DNA of 64,000 nt from Bombella mellum (GCF_014048465.1 NZ_PDLY01000001.1:372001-436000), one strand, 5' to 3'. Counted from the stretch's first letter, positions 8,858 to 18,637 are shown. Numbers and translations: made by a program. The notes: generated by a model from the letters alone, not told the origin.

Positions 8858-10042
8858 ATGGGGGGAGGTTCCGGGCGTCGGCGCATCAGCGTGCTTGGCA
8901 GTACAGGCAGCATTGGTGTCTCGACCGTCGATCTTCTGAAGCAGCAGGCAGACTCCATCCAGGTGCGCGCTCTCGTGGGGGGGAAGAACGCCGCCCTTCT
9001 GGCCGAGCAGGCCCGTGAGCTGAATGCCGAGCTGGCCGTCCTGAATGATGAGCAGCATTATGAGGAGCTGAAAGAGCGTCTCGCTGGCACTGGCGTGAAG
9101 GTGGCCGCCGGACGGCAGGCCGTCATCGAGGCCGGTGCGCTGGAAGCAGACTGGACGATGGCTGCCATCACCGGGGCGGCCGGGCTGGCTCCCACGCTGG
9201 AGGCCGTACGCAACGGGCACAAGGTGGCCCTGGCCAACAAGGAGGCTCTCGTCTGTGCCGGCAACGTCATGCTGGAAGCCGTGCGTGATGCCGGAGCCGA
9301 GCTGCTGCCCGTTGATTCCGAACATAATGCGATCCTGCAGTCCCTTGGCGGGGCGGACATGTCTCTCGTGGAGAAGATTGTCCTCACGGCCTCTGGCGGA
9401 CCGTTCCGCTGCTCCACGAAGGAGGAGATGGCGAAGGCGACGCCTGAACAGGCTCTGAAGCATCCCACATGGTCCATGGGGGCCAAGATCACGATTGACT
9501 CCGCCTCCATGGCCAACAAGGGGCTGGAGGTCATCGAGGCCGCCCGTCTGTTCGACCTGCCGGAACATCAGATTGACGTGCTGGTCCATCCGCAGTCAGT
9601 CGTGCATGGCATGGTCTGTTTCCGTGATGGCAGCTTCGTGGCCCAGATGGGCACGGCGGACATGCGGATTCCCATCGCACACACGCTGGCCGCCCCGACC
9701 CGGATGCAGACGGGATGCGAGCGTCTGGACTTTGTGAAGCTCGGGCAGATGAATTTCGAGGCGGTGGATGAGGACCGCTTCATCCCGCTGCGTCTGGCCC
9801 GTCAGGTCCTGCGGGCCGGAGGCGTGGCTCCGACCGTGTTCTCCGCCGCCAACGAGATCGCCGTGGAGGCTTTCCTCGCCGGGAAGATCCGTTTCCTCGG
9901 CATTGGTGAGCTGATTGATGCCAGCCTCCAGGCCATGCCGGAAAACCCGGTACCGACCTCCCTGGAGGATGTTTACCATTGGGACGAGATGGGGCGTGAG
10001 CTGGCCCGGACACAGATGAAGCGGATGGCCGACCATGCATAG
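8858..10042 (+). CDS. dxr: 1-deoxy-D-xylulose 5-phosphate reductoisomerase
   Basis: Second step of the MEP isoprenoid pathway, converting DXP to 2-C-methylerythritol 4-phosphate with NADPH. LGSTGSIG at the N-terminus is the NADPH loop. ANKEALVCAG, the metal/substrate segment PVDSEHNAILQ, and the flexible-loop segment HPTWSMGAKITIDSASMANK are all present. ATG 8858 is chosen over the upstream 8828 because AGGGAGAGG sits just before it; the product is then 394 aa. Its 3' end overlaps rseP by eight bases. Confidence 0.95.
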   Translation: MGGGSGRRRISVLGSTGSIGVSTVDLLKQQADSIQVRALVGGKNAALLAEQARELNAELAVLNDEQHYEELKERLAGTGVKVAAGRQAVIEAGALEADWTMAAITGAAGLAPTLEAVRNGHKVALANKEALVCAGNVMLEAVRDAGAELLPVDSEHNAILQSLGGADMSLVEKIVLTASGGPFRCSTKEEMAKATPEQALKHPTWSMGAKITIDSASMANKGLEVIEAARLFDLPEHQIDVLVHPQSVVHGMVCFRDGSFVAQMGTADMRIPIAHTLAAPTRMQTGCERLDFVKLGQMNFEAVDEDRFIPLRLARQVLRAGGVAPTVFSAANEIAVEAFLAGKIRFLGIGELIDASLQAMPENPVPTSLEDVYHWDEMGRELARTQMKRMADHA

Positions 10043-11120
10043 TCTTCAGAGCATCGTTGCCGGTCTTGTCGTTTTCGGGATTGTCGTCTTCATTCACGAG
10101 CTGGGCCATTATCTGGCCGCCCGCTGGCGTGGCGTGCAGGTGACCGTCTTCTCGATCGGGTTCGGTCCCGCCCTGACATCATGGAAGGATCGGGTCGGAA
10201 CACGCTGGCAGATCAGCCTGCTGCCGCTGGGGGGGTATGTCAAACTCCATGGGTTTGAGAACCGTCCCGATGCACCACGGGAAGAGGGTGACGAGAATGC
10301 CTTCAACCGCAAGTCCGTCCTCTCGCGGGCGATCGTGACGGTGGCGGGGCCTGCCTTCAATTTCCTGCTGACGATCCTTCTATTTGTGGTGCTGCTGTCC
10401 TGCTTCGGCAGGCCGGAGGCCCGGCCCGACATCGGCACGCTGGCCCCGGATGGTGCGGCCATGAAGGCCGGGCTTCAGGTGGGTGACGAAATACAGCGTC
10501 TGGACGGGCATCACATCCTGAGCATTGGCGACATCCAGGCGCAGGTGGCGGCCCATCCGGGCGAGGTCATGAAGATCGGGCTGCTGCGGAAGGGCCAGAG
10601 CCTGGAGCTTCCGGTCACGCTGGACCGCATCCGGCAGGGGGGGCATGACGTCGGTCGGCTGGGGGTCGGCTTTGCCGTCAGTCACAGTGCGCCCCTGCCT
10701 GTCTACAAGGCTGTTCCGGCGGCCATCGGACAGACGTGGGACATGTGCGGCAACATGCTGGAGGGCATCTGGCAGATCATCAGCGGGCAGCGGAGTGCCC
10801 GGCAGCTCTCCGGGACCATCGGCATCATCCACATGTCCGGGCAGGCCGTGGATTATGGCGTGGCCAGTGCGCTGGGGTTCGTGGCTCTCCTGTCCCTCAA
10901 CCTTGGCCTGCTGAACTTGTTCCCCGTGCCCATGCTGGATGGTGGCCATCTGCTCTTCTATGCCTGTGAGGCCATCCGGGGGAAACCCCTGTCCGAGCGG
11001 ACGCAGGGTTATGCCCTTCAGGTGGGGCTGTTCCTCGTGGCGGCACTTTTCATCTTCTCGACGGTGAACGATCTCAGGGGGCTGGGAGTTTTTCACTGGT
11101 TGTTTGCACATGGGGGTTGA
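10035..11120 (+). CDS. rseP: Site-2 zinc metalloprotease RseP
   Basis: Inner-membrane intramembrane protease; in E. coli it cleaves RseA to release sigmaE and clears signal peptide remnants. The zinc motif HELGH is at about residues 21-25 in the first membrane helix. A single recognisable PDZ domain lies near 135-195. The second catalytic motif, NLFPVPMLDGGH, is near 295-306 and a final membrane helix near 335. At 361 aa it is shorter than E. coli RseP (about 450) but typical for alphaproteobacteria. It sits immediately before bamA. Confidence 0.94.
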   Translation: MHSLQSIVAGLVVFGIVVFIHELGHYLAARWRGVQVTVFSIGFGPALTSWKDRVGTRWQISLLPLGGYVKLHGFENRPDAPREEGDENAFNRKSVLSRAIVTVAGPAFNFLLTILLFVVLLSCFGRPEARPDIGTLAPDGAAMKAGLQVGDEIQRLDGHHILSIGDIQAQVAAHPGEVMKIGLLRKGQSLELPVTLDRIRQGGHDVGRLGVGFAVSHSAPLPVYKAVPAAIGQTWDMCGNMLEGIWQIISGQRSARQLSGTIGIIHMSGQAVDYGVASALGFVALLSLNLGLLNLFPVPMLDGGHLLFYACEAIRGKPLSERTQGYALQVGLFLVAALFIFSTVNDLRGLGVFHWLFAHGG

Positions 11121-11339
11121 TCTTTCCCCCTGCAATGATGGAAAAGACCTTCTAGGGTAGAGTATATAACTGAGACAGGCATCTCCCTTGGCGTGATGCT
11201 GCGTGGGACTCTGTCCGATGCGCCTGTGCGTGTGGGCTGTCCGGGCGTTCGGTGCGGGGGCGGCATGATGGTTGTTCGTGGAATTTTGAGACGAGGAATA
11301 CCGGTTTTGTCAGGATTGCGTACGAAAAGGTTCCGGCCT

Positions 11340-13835
11340 ATGGCCGTTCGACTGGCTCTGCTGGCTTCTGTCTGTACGGCACCGACCCTGCTCTGTGCGG
11401 CAGAGGCGGCATCCCAGCAGGGGCGCAGTGTCCATCATGCCCGTCGCTCTGTGGACAAGGACCATCTCTCCTCCGGCAGCATGATCCAGTCCATCGACGT
11501 GCGTGGCAATACCCGTATCGAGACCAGCACCGTCCTGTCCTACATGGTGGTGCAGCCGGGTGACAGTTTCGACCGTGACGCCCTCAACCGTTCGCTGAAG
11601 ACCCTCTATGCCACGGGGCTGTTCCGGGACGTGACGCTGAAGCGTGAGGGCAACACGCTTCTGGTCAACCTGACGGAAAATCCGGTGGTGAACCGCATCG
11701 TCTTTGAGGGCAACCATGCCCTCAAGGACAAGGACCTGATGAAAGAGATCAGCCTGCGGACCCGTGCCGTGTTCTCGGCCCAGACCGTGGCCGTGGACCG
11801 CCAGAAGATACTGAACATGTATGCGGCCCGTGCCCGGTACGGGGCCACGGTGGTGCCGCAGGTCATCCGTCTGTCCCACAACCGTGTCGACGTGATCTTC
11901 AACATCAATGAATCACAGCAGACGCTCGTCCGCAAGATTGCCTTTGTCGGCAATGCGAGCTTCAGCGAGGCGGCCCTGTCCCATGTCGTCTCCTCCAAGG
12001 AACATGCCTGGTACCGTTTCTTCTCCTCCTCGGATGAATACAACCCCGAGCGCATCCGCTACGATGCCGAGCTTCTGAGGCGTTTCTACCTGCATAGCGG
12101 TTTCGTGGATTTCCACATGGTCGATGCCACGGGTGAGCTGTCTCCGGACCACAAGAGCTTCTACGTCACCTATACCCTTCATGAGGGGCCACGGTATCGT
12201 CTGGGCAAGATCGGCGTGCGGTCCAATGTGCATCATGTCACGGCGGACACGATGAAGAATCATATCGAGGTTTACAAGAACCAGTATTACGATGGCACGG
12301 CGGTGCAGGACAATGCGACGGACATGCAGGAGTGGCTTCAGGCCAACGGGCATCCCTTCGCCATGGTGCGCCCCGAGATTGCCCGTAATCCTGAGAAAAA
12401 GGTCGTCGATCTTCTCTTTGACATCGTCGAGGGACCGCATGTCTATGTGGAACGCATCGACATCAACGGGAACACGATCACGCGTGACCACGTGATCCGC
12501 CGGAACCTGCCCATGGTGGAAGGGGATGCCTACACGCCCTTCAACCGCAAATATTCCAAGCTGGCCCTTCAGGACATGGGGTACTTCAGCAGCACCGGGG
12601 TGGAGCAGTCCCAGGGGTCTGCGCCGGACAAGGTCAATGTCAGTGCCAACGTGGTTGAAAAGCCGACCGGTGAATTCTCCCTCGGTGGCGGGTACTCGAC
12701 CGACGCCGGCATCATGGGTAACGTCGGCCTGAAGCAGCACAACCTGCTGGGTACGGGCATTGATGCCGGGTTCTCCGGTACGGTCGCCTATTATGAGAAG
12801 CAGGCCGATCTGTCCGTGACCGATCCCTACTTCCTCGGGCGCAACTTCGTCGCCGGGTTCGACATCTACACGATCCAGAACAACTACCAGACCTACCAGA
12901 GCTATAACGAGGGTCAGTACGGTGCGTCCGTCCGCCTCGGCTATGCCTATAACCGGTATCTGTCGCAGTCCTGGACCTACACGGTCGTGGACCGTCATGT
13001 CGGTAACGGCGTGCCGGGGTCGCAGTATCCGGGCTGGGAGGATGACACGCCGTCCGTTTATGTGCGTGATGCCGCAGGCTGGTCGCTTCTTTCCCAGATC
13101 GGCACCAACATCACCTATGACCGCCGTGACAACCGCATGAACCCACGGTCCGGTTACGTTCTCAGCGCAGGCGGCGATTTCGCGGGTCTGGGTGGCAACG
13201 AGAAATATTACCGTGTCAAGGCCAACGGCAGCTACTATCTGCCGCTGGATGACCTGACGGGCAGCCACAGCTGGGGCTTTCAGTTCAAGGGCGGTGTTGG
13301 TTACATGCATGACTGGAGCTCCAGTGGTGACCGGAACATCGTCGACAACTTCTACCTTGGGGGGCAGAACCTGCGAGGCTTCCTTCAGGGTGGTGTCGGC
13401 CCACGAAGCAGCCACTACAAGGCTCCCTGCCACAGCGGTGCCGCCAACACGCCACTGGGCCAGGCCCGCAACGGCTACTGCCCGGGTGCCGGACAGGAGG
13501 ACCTGATCGGTGGTACCTTCATGTACACGGCGTCCATCCAGCTGAATTTCCCGCTGCCGATGGGTGACAGCCTTGGCATTTCCGGACGTGGCTTCATTGA
13601 TGCCGGTAGTCTTTCCGGCAAGCGTGTGAAGGACCGCAATCATTACCGTAACTGGAATGACCCGTACTACACGCCGATCGGCGGCAGCACGATGACCCCT
13701 CGTGTCTCCGGCGGTCTTGGCATTTCCTGGAAGAGTCCGTTCGGTCTGGTCAATATTGACGGTGCCGTCCCGATCCATCGTGAACACGGGGACCGTCTGT
13801 ATCCGGTCCGCTTCGGGTTCGGCCAGCAGTTCTGA
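11340..13835 (+). CDS. bamA: Outer membrane protein assembly factor BamA
   Basis: Omp85-family core of the BAM complex that inserts beta-barrel proteins in the outer membrane. ATG 11340 yields a clean signal peptide (MAVRLALLASVCTAPTLLCA) with AAGG upstream. The frame is open from 11193 and ATG 11265 is an alternative. Five POTRA repeats follow; the first begins QSIDVRGNTRIE and the second contains NRIVFEGNHALKDKDL. A C-terminal 16-strand barrel contains the conserved NLRGF loop motif and ends in a terminal Phe. The length is about 831 aa. The skp-like gene follows 74 bases later. Confidence 0.95.
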   Translation: MAVRLALLASVCTAPTLLCAAEAASQQGRSVHHARRSVDKDHLSSGSMIQSIDVRGNTRIETSTVLSYMVVQPGDSFDRDALNRSLKTLYATGLFRDVTLKREGNTLLVNLTENPVVNRIVFEGNHALKDKDLMKEISLRTRAVFSAQTVAVDRQKILNMYAARARYGATVVPQVIRLSHNRVDVIFNINESQQTLVRKIAFVGNASFSEAALSHVVSSKEHAWYRFFSSSDEYNPERIRYDAELLRRFYLHSGFVDFHMVDATGELSPDHKSFYVTYTLHEGPRYRLGKIGVRSNVHHVTADTMKNHIEVYKNQYYDGTAVQDNATDMQEWLQANGHPFAMVRPEIARNPEKKVVDLLFDIVEGPHVYVERIDINGNTITRDHVIRRNLPMVEGDAYTPFNRKYSKLALQDMGYFSSTGVEQSQGSAPDKVNVSANVVEKPTGEFSLGGGYSTDAGIMGNVGLKQHNLLGTGIDAGFSGTVAYYEKQADLSVTDPYFLGRNFVAGFDIYTIQNNYQTYQSYNEGQYGASVRLGYAYNRYLSQSWTYTVVDRHVGNGVPGSQYPGWEDDTPSVYVRDAAGWSLLSQIGTNITYDRRDNRMNPRSGYVLSAGGDFAGLGGNEKYYRVKANGSYYLPLDDLTGSHSWGFQFKGGVGYMHDWSSSGDRNIVDNFYLGGQNLRGFLQGGVGPRSSHYKAPCHSGAANTPLGQARNGYCPGAGQEDLIGGTFMYTASIQLNFPLPMGDSLGISGRGFIDAGSLSGKRVKDRNHYRNWNDPYYTPIGGSTMTPRVSGGLGISWKSPFGLVNIDGAVPIHREHGDRLYPVRFGFGQQF

Positions 13836-13909
13836 GGAACATGGCCCGTTCAGGGTCCTGCGGGAGCCGGAACGGGCCTTTCCGTTTCCATTTTCACAAA
13901 GAGGTTTTC

Positions 13910-14842
13910 ATGTCACGCTTTTCACTGCCTTTGACCCTGATGACCGCAAGCGTGCTGGCTCTCATGCCAGTCAGCCAGGCGGGGGCAGCCGACAGCAATG
14001 ATGGCAACGGGGCCTGGTTTGTTCCGAAGACGGCCCAGCAGCCTTCCGCCCCGGTGGCTCCGCATCATCATGCCGCCCCCGTGGCGGCACCGGCTCCGGC
14101 AGCCATGCCCGACATGGGCGGCATGGATGAAGCGGAAGGGGCTCCGGAGGGTGAGGGGCAGCAGGTTCCGCCTGTCCTGCCTCTGCCGCCGGTTCCGGCG
14201 TCTCCGGCCATTCCGAAGGAGAATGCACCGCCGCCAGTGTCCGTCGGGCTGATCAGCGTGCAGGGCGTGATGCAGCTTTCCACGGCGGCGCAGGAGATGC
14301 AGCAGGTTCTGGGGGAACGGCGTGACCGTCTGGCCCGTGTCGTGCAGAAGGAGGAGGCTGCCTGGCGTGAGGAGCAGCAGAAGCTTCAGGTGCAGGCCCG
14401 CACCCTGACGTCCGACCAGCTCCAGCTGCGTGTCCGTCATCTTCAGGAGCGGCGTGCCAAGGACCAGCGTGACTTCAGCAATCAGGCCCGCATCATTCAG
14501 GAGGCCTATCAGGTGGCCTTCCATCAGATCGAGCGCGTGCTGGAACAGCGTGACGGGATCATCGCCCGGGTGGCCGGTGCACATGGCATGAATCTCGTGC
14601 TTCATGCCGAGCAGGCCGTCTTGCATGTGGACGGGCAGGACATCACCGAGGAGGTGGCTGATCTGCTCAACAAGGTGCTGCCGCATGTCTTCATCCCCGG
14701 TGACGGGGTGGACCCGGAGGTGCTGGCCAAGTCCGGCAAGATGCCCACGACGGCCGATGAGGAACGCCTGATGAATCAGGCGGGCACGCAGCCTGCCGAG
14801 GTTCCGCAGGCCAAGGATTCCGTCCTCCGTCGCCAGCAGTAA
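13910..14842 (+). CDS. Skp/OmpH-family periplasmic chaperone, extended form
   Basis: Probable periplasmic chaperone for unfolded outer-membrane proteins, judged by position between bamA and lpxD and by the central helical region (about residues 120-235), which contains the Skp-like heptad segment AAQEMQQVLGERRDRLARV and the RRAKDQRDFSNQ stretch. A signal peptide spans residues 1-25. It is 310 aa, nearly twice a normal Skp: residues 30-105 are a Pro/Ala-rich, His-containing linker with acidic patches, and the C-terminal 60 residues are also extra. ATG 13910 is supported by AAAGAGG upstream; the frame extends back to 13841. Confidence 0.82.
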   Translation: MSRFSLPLTLMTASVLALMPVSQAGAADSNDGNGAWFVPKTAQQPSAPVAPHHHAAPVAAPAPAAMPDMGGMDEAEGAPEGEGQQVPPVLPLPPVPASPAIPKENAPPPVSVGLISVQGVMQLSTAAQEMQQVLGERRDRLARVVQKEEAAWREEQQKLQVQARTLTSDQLQLRVRHLQERRAKDQRDFSNQARIIQEAYQVAFHQIERVLEQRDGIIARVAGAHGMNLVLHAEQAVLHVDGQDITEEVADLLNKVLPHVFIPGDGVDPEVLAKSGKMPTTADEERLMNQAGTQPAEVPQAKDSVLRRQQ

Positions 14843-14855
14843 GGGAGCGGTGACG

Positions 14856-15884
14856 ATGGACCGGCAGCTTCCGGGTGACCCCCGTTTCTTCGTCCGTTCC
14901 GGACCATTCACGCTGGAACGGCTTGCTGAAGCGGCCGGGTTGGAGGTTGCTGGAGCTGCGGGAGCCGGTTCCCTCTTCGAGGGTGTGGCTCCGCTTCATG
15001 CGGCCGGTCCGCAGCATGTCTCGTTTCTGGACAACCGCCGCTATCTGCCTCTTCTCAGTGAGACGAAAGCCGGTGCCGTCATTCTGGGTCCCGCCTTTGC
15101 GGACAAGGTTCCGGAGGGCTGCGTGGCCCTTGTCAGCCGGGAGCCTTATCTGGCCTGGTCCCGTGTGGCCCGTCTTTTCCATCCGCTGCCGCCGGTAGAG
15201 GCCAGCCGTCATCCAACGGCCGTCATAGGCAGGGACGTCATCATTGGTGAGCGGGTGGAGATAGGCCCTTTCGCGGTGGTCGGTGACGGGGCCCGGATCG
15301 GTGACGGATGTGTCATCGGGGCGCACGCCATGTTGGGCAGCCATGTCGTGCTGGGGAACGGGTGCCGCATCGGTGCCCATGTGACGCTCAGCCATGCCCT
15401 TCTGGGGGAGCGTGTCATTCTCTACCCTGGTGCCCGGATCGGACAGGACGGTTTTGGTTTTGCCGTGGGGCCGGACGGTTTTGAGAGCGTGCCCCAGCTG
15501 GGCCGTGTCATTCTGGAGGATGGGGTGGAGGTCGGGGCCAATTCGACCATAGACCGTGGCTCCATGAAGGATACCGTCATAGGGGCGGGCACCCGCATCG
15601 ACAATCTGGTGCAGATCGGTCACAACGCCCGTCTGGGGCGGTGCTGCATCGTGGTGTCACAGGCCGGGGTTTCCGGTTCCACCGAGATCGAGGATTTCGT
15701 GACGATCGCCGCCCAGGCCGGGCTGATCGGGCACATCCATGTCGGGCGCAAGGCCCGCATCGGGGCACAGTGTGGCGTGATGAATGACGTCGAGGCCGGA
15801 GCGGATGTCATTGGCAGTCCGGCCATGCCTTTCCGGGAATTCTTCAGGAATATTGCCACGTTACGAAGGCTTTCCCGCCGATAG
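14856..15884 (+). CDS. lpxD: UDP-3-O-(3-hydroxyacyl)glucosamine N-acyltransferase
   Basis: Third step of lipid A synthesis: adds the N-linked 3-hydroxyacyl chain. An N-terminal uridine-binding domain (residues about 1-110) is followed by left-handed beta-helix hexapeptide repeats from about 115 to 310 (for example IGRDVIIGERVEIGPFAVVG). The catalytic His region QIGHNARLGRCCIVVSQAG is near 250. ATG 14856 has AAGGGAG eight bases upstream; an in-frame GTG lies at 14850. The length is 342 aa. Lipid A partners fabZ, lpxA and lpxI follow. Confidence 0.95.
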   Translation: MDRQLPGDPRFFVRSGPFTLERLAEAAGLEVAGAAGAGSLFEGVAPLHAAGPQHVSFLDNRRYLPLLSETKAGAVILGPAFADKVPEGCVALVSREPYLAWSRVARLFHPLPPVEASRHPTAVIGRDVIIGERVEIGPFAVVGDGARIGDGCVIGAHAMLGSHVVLGNGCRIGAHVTLSHALLGERVILYPGARIGQDGFGFAVGPDGFESVPQLGRVILEDGVEVGANSTIDRGSMKDTVIGAGTRIDNLVQIGHNARLGRCCIVVSQAGVSGSTEIEDFVTIAAQAGLIGHIHVGRKARIGAQCGVMNDVEAGADVIGSPAMPFREFFRNIATLRRLSRR

Positions 15885-16003
15885 GACATGTGAGATTGGT
15901 ATTTTTGGATTTTTTTGGTAAAAGGTGCGGACATTGACCGCCTTCTCCTTACAGGATAAGCGGATGGTTGCGTGTTGTCGAAAAAAGCCGGGAGATGAGA
16001 TAA

Positions 16004-16474
16004 GTGGGAGATGCTGCTGAGCAGACACATCAGGTGCCTGAGAGCGTAGATGTGATGCAGATTATGAAGGCGATTCCTCATCGCTATCCTTTCCTTCTGC
16101 TGGACCGGATGGAAGAGATCAGGGCTTCGGAATCCGCTGTTGGCATCAAGAACGTGACGGTCAACGAGCCGTTTTTTCAGGGGCATTTTCCAGCACGTCC
16201 GGTCATGCCGGGTGTTCTCATCGTCGAGGCCATGGCCCAGACGGCAGCCACGCTTGTCGTGCTGACACTGGGCAAGGCTTTTGAAGGCAAGCTGGTCTAT
16301 TTCATGACAGTGGAGAATGCCAAGTTCCGCCGCCCGGTCGGTCCGGGGGACCAGCTGCGCATCCATGTCACCAAGGAGCGGTCACGCGGGGCCGTATGGC
16401 GGTTCCGTGGTGTTGCGAAGGTTGAGGGAACCACGGTTGCTGAAGCGACCTTCAGTGCCATGATCGTGGACTGA
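16004..16474 (+). CDS. fabZ: 3-hydroxyacyl-ACP dehydratase FabZ
   Basis: Dehydrates 3-hydroxyacyl-ACP in fatty-acid elongation, competing with LpxA/LpxD for the same substrates. The catalytic His26 lies in [12 protein letters not shown] and Glu75 in [13 protein letters not shown] hot-dog fold of 156 aa is normal. The likely start is GTG 16004, with GGGAG ten bases upstream; ATG 16052 is possible but would shorten the conserved N-terminus. The 119-base gap before it is AT-richer than its surroundings and may hold a promoter, but I cannot define one. Confidence 0.95.
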   Translation: MGDAAEQTHQVPESVDVMQIMKAIPHRYPFLLLDRMEEIRASESAVGIKNVTVNEPFFQGHFPARPVMPGVLIVEAMAQTAATLVVLTLGKAFEGKLVYFMTVENAKFRRPVGPGDQLRIHVTKERSRGAVWRFRGVAKVEGTTVAEATFSAMIVD

Positions 16475-16479
16475 ACCTG

Positions 16480-17337
16480 ATGCCAGAACCGGGACAGCAC
16501 CCTGGAAAAACCGGGATTCACCCTACGGCTCTTGTGGACCCACGGGCGTCTCTTGGTGAAGGGGTCTGGATCGGCCCCTGGTGCATGGTTGGCCCGGACG
16601 TGAGGCTGGGCGACAATGTTCGGCTTCATGCGTCTGTCATGGTCGAAGGTCAGACGGTTCTTGAGGAAGGGGTCGAGGTCTATCCCTTTTCGACGGTCGG
16701 CTATCCCCCCCAGGACCTCAAATATGCGGGGGAAAAGACCCGCTGCCACATCGGGGCCAGAACGGTGGTGCGGGAGAACGTGACCATCCATCGGGGGACG
16801 GCGCAGGGGGCCGGTGAAACCCGGATTGGCCGGGACTGCCTCATCATGGCCAATGCTCACGTCGCCCATGACTGCGTGCTGGGTGACGGGGTCATCATCG
16901 TCAACAATGTCGTGATGGGCGGGCATGTGATGATTGGTGACAATGCCCGGATCATGGGGTCGGCAGCCCTGCATCAGTTTGTCCGTGTCGGGCATGGGGC
17001 CGTGGTCGGCGGGCTGTGCGGGGTGGAAATGGATGTCATTCCGTATGGCAGCGTGCTGGGCAACAGGGCCAGGCTGGTGGGGCTGAACTGGATTGGCCTC
17101 AGGCGGTCTGGCGTGGACGCCGGTGAGATACAGCAGATGCGTCTGGCGTTCCGGGAGCTTTATCCCCGTTCCAGCCGGGGCAGAAGCCTGCTCGGTGAGC
17201 GCATGGACAGGGTGCGCCAGCGTTATGGTCATATCGACCGTGTGGCGGAGATGCTCCGTTTCATGGAAGAGCCAAGCCGCCGTGGCCTGACCCGTCCAGG
17301 TCAGGCCGGTGTTTCCGAAAAGGACGTGGAAGGGTGA
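16480..17337 (+). CDS. lpxA: UDP-N-acetylglucosamine O-acyltransferase
   Basis: First step of lipid A synthesis: 3-O-acylation of UDP-GlcNAc from hydroxyacyl-ACP. Hexapeptide beta-helix repeats fill residues about 8-200. The catalytic His lies in NAHVAHDCVLG near residue 125, and RENVTIHRGT is the conserved substrate segment. The C-terminal helical domain (about 205-285) is present. It is 285 aa long, slightly above E. coli (262). It starts five bases after fabZ and overlaps lpxI by four bases. Confidence 0.95.
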   Translation: MPEPGQHPGKTGIHPTALVDPRASLGEGVWIGPWCMVGPDVRLGDNVRLHASVMVEGQTVLEEGVEVYPFSTVGYPPQDLKYAGEKTRCHIGARTVVRENVTIHRGTAQGAGETRIGRDCLIMANAHVAHDCVLGDGVIIVNNVVMGGHVMIGDNARIMGSAALHQFVRVGHGAVVGGLCGVEMDVIPYGSVLGNRARLVGLNWIGLRRSGVDAGEIQQMRLAFRELYPRSSRGRSLLGERMDRVRQRYGHIDRVAEMLRFMEEPSRRGLTRPGQAGVSEKDVEG

Positions 17338-18182
17338 ACCAGCCAGCCCGGGTCGGGATTCTGGCCGGTGGTGGCCCGCTTCCTGCCCAGGTGGCAGAGG
17401 CTCTCCGACGGGAAGGGCGTGACCCGTTTCTTGTGGGGTTCAGTGGCTTTGCTGATGAAAGCCGTCTCGCTCCCTATTCTCATGAAATGATCCGTCTGGC
17501 TGCTGCGGGTGCCATTCTCCGTTCCCTGCGCCGCAATGGGTGCAGCGAGCTTGTTCTGATAGGCCCTGTCCGGCGGCCTTCATGGCGTGCCCTGAGACCG
17601 GATGCGGAGGGGATGCGTCTGCTCGTCCGGCTTGGGCGTGCCCTGTTTGCCGGAGATGACGGCCTGCTGGCGGCGATCATCCGGATTCTGGAAGAAGAGG
17701 GCTTCCGTGTGCGGGGGGCGCATGAGTTTCTTGGGACGGAGGCGAACCGGGCGGGTCCCTGGGGCAGGGTCCACCCCGACCGTCAGGCGATGGATGACAT
17801 GAGGCAGGCGGTTCATGCCCTGTCTGTCATGGGGCCGCTGGACATAGGGCAGGGATGCGTGGTGCAGAACGGTCTGGTGCTGGCGGTGGAGGCTCTCGAA
17901 GGTACGGACGCCATGCTGCTGCGCTGTGGTGACCTGCGGCAGGAGGGGGCTGGCGGAGTGCTCGTCAAGATGCCCAAGACAGGGCAGGAGCTGCGGGCCG
18001 ACATGCCCACCATCGGGCCGGTCACGGTCCGCAGGGCGGCGGAGGCGGGGTTGCGGGGTCTGGCGTTCCCTGCACGGCTTACCTTGGTCGTGGACCCGGA
18101 TCATTGTATAAAGGAGGCGGACCGTCTGGGGCTGTTTCTCTATGGACTGGGCCCGGACTCCGTTTTTGAAAAAAGGATGTAA
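17334..18182 (+). CDS. lpxI: UDP-2,3-diacylglucosamine pyrophosphatase LpxI
   Basis: Hydrolyses UDP-2,3-diacylglucosamine to lipid X, the step done by the unrelated LpxH in enterobacteria; LpxI (DUF1009) is the usual alphaproteobacterial enzyme. The N-terminus RVGILAGGGPLPAQVAEALR is diagnostic. Further LpxI-type segments are LVLIGPVRRPSW near 80 and the C-terminal GPVTVRRAAEAGLRGLAF. The start is a GTG overlapping the lpxA stop (GTGA), so it is translationally coupled. Length 282 aa. Confidence 0.92.
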   Translation: MNQPARVGILAGGGPLPAQVAEALRREGRDPFLVGFSGFADESRLAPYSHEMIRLAAAGAILRSLRRNGCSELVLIGPVRRPSWRALRPDAEGMRLLVRLGRALFAGDDGLLAAIIRILEEEGFRVRGAHEFLGTEANRAGPWGRVHPDRQAMDDMRQAVHALSVMGPLDIGQGCVVQNGLVLAVEALEGTDAMLLRCGDLRQEGAGGVLVKMPKTGQELRADMPTIGPVTVRRAAEAGLRGLAFPARLTLVVDPDHCIKEADRLGLFLYGLGPDSVFEKRM

Positions 18183-18186
18183 GACA

Positions 18187-18588
18187 ATGAGCATTTATCT
18201 TCATACGATGATCCGTGTGCGGGACCTTGACCGCAGTCTGGCTTTCTACGGCCTCCTCGGGATGCGCGAGCTGCGCCGCCTGGAGGTGCCGGAAGGGCGT
18301 TTCACGCTGGTTTATATCGGGTATGAAGGCAATGCCCGTGGTGAGGGTGAGATTGAGCTCACCTACAACTGGGACCAGACGGAGGACTATACCCACGGAA
18401 CGGGCTTCGGCCATTTTGCCGTTGGCGTGCGGGATGTGGCCGCCGCCGTTGATACGGTCCGTCAGGGTGGCGGGCGTGTCACCCGTGAGGCCGGTCCGAT
18501 GGGCAATACGGGTATCGTCATCGCTTTCGTTCAGGACCCCGACGGCTACAAGGTCGAGCTGATCGAAAAGAAGGACGCCAAGGCGTAA
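18187..18588 (+). CDS. gloA: Lactoylglutathione lyase (glyoxalase I)
   Basis: Converts the methylglyoxal-glutathione hemithioacetal to S-lactoylglutathione. The vicinal-oxygen-chelate fold shows the paired repeats MIRVRDLDRSLAFYGLLGM at the N-terminus and GFGHFAVGVRDV near residue 77; the ends ELTYNWDQ and YKVELIE supply metal-site Glu residues. ATG 18187 (133 aa) is chosen over upstream frame extension because AAGGATG precedes it. It starts four bases after lpxI, so it may ride on the lipid A operon, and glutathione synthetase is encoded elsewhere in this window. Confidence 0.92.
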   Translation: MSIYLHTMIRVRDLDRSLAFYGLLGMRELRRLEVPEGRFTLVYIGYEGNARGEGEIELTYNWDQTEDYTHGTGFGHFAVGVRDVAAAVDTVRQGGGRVTREAGPMGNTGIVIAFVQDPDGYKVELIEKKDAKA

Positions 18589-18637
18589 CGGCCAGCGGAA
18601 ACCCCATCCCCTGCGCCATCCGGGTGGAATTGCAGGA

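Noticed and set aside
11913-13787. A 624-codon minus-strand frame opposite bamA
   Set aside because: Same cause: antisense to a well-supported BamA frame, with no recognisable motifs and no ribosome site.
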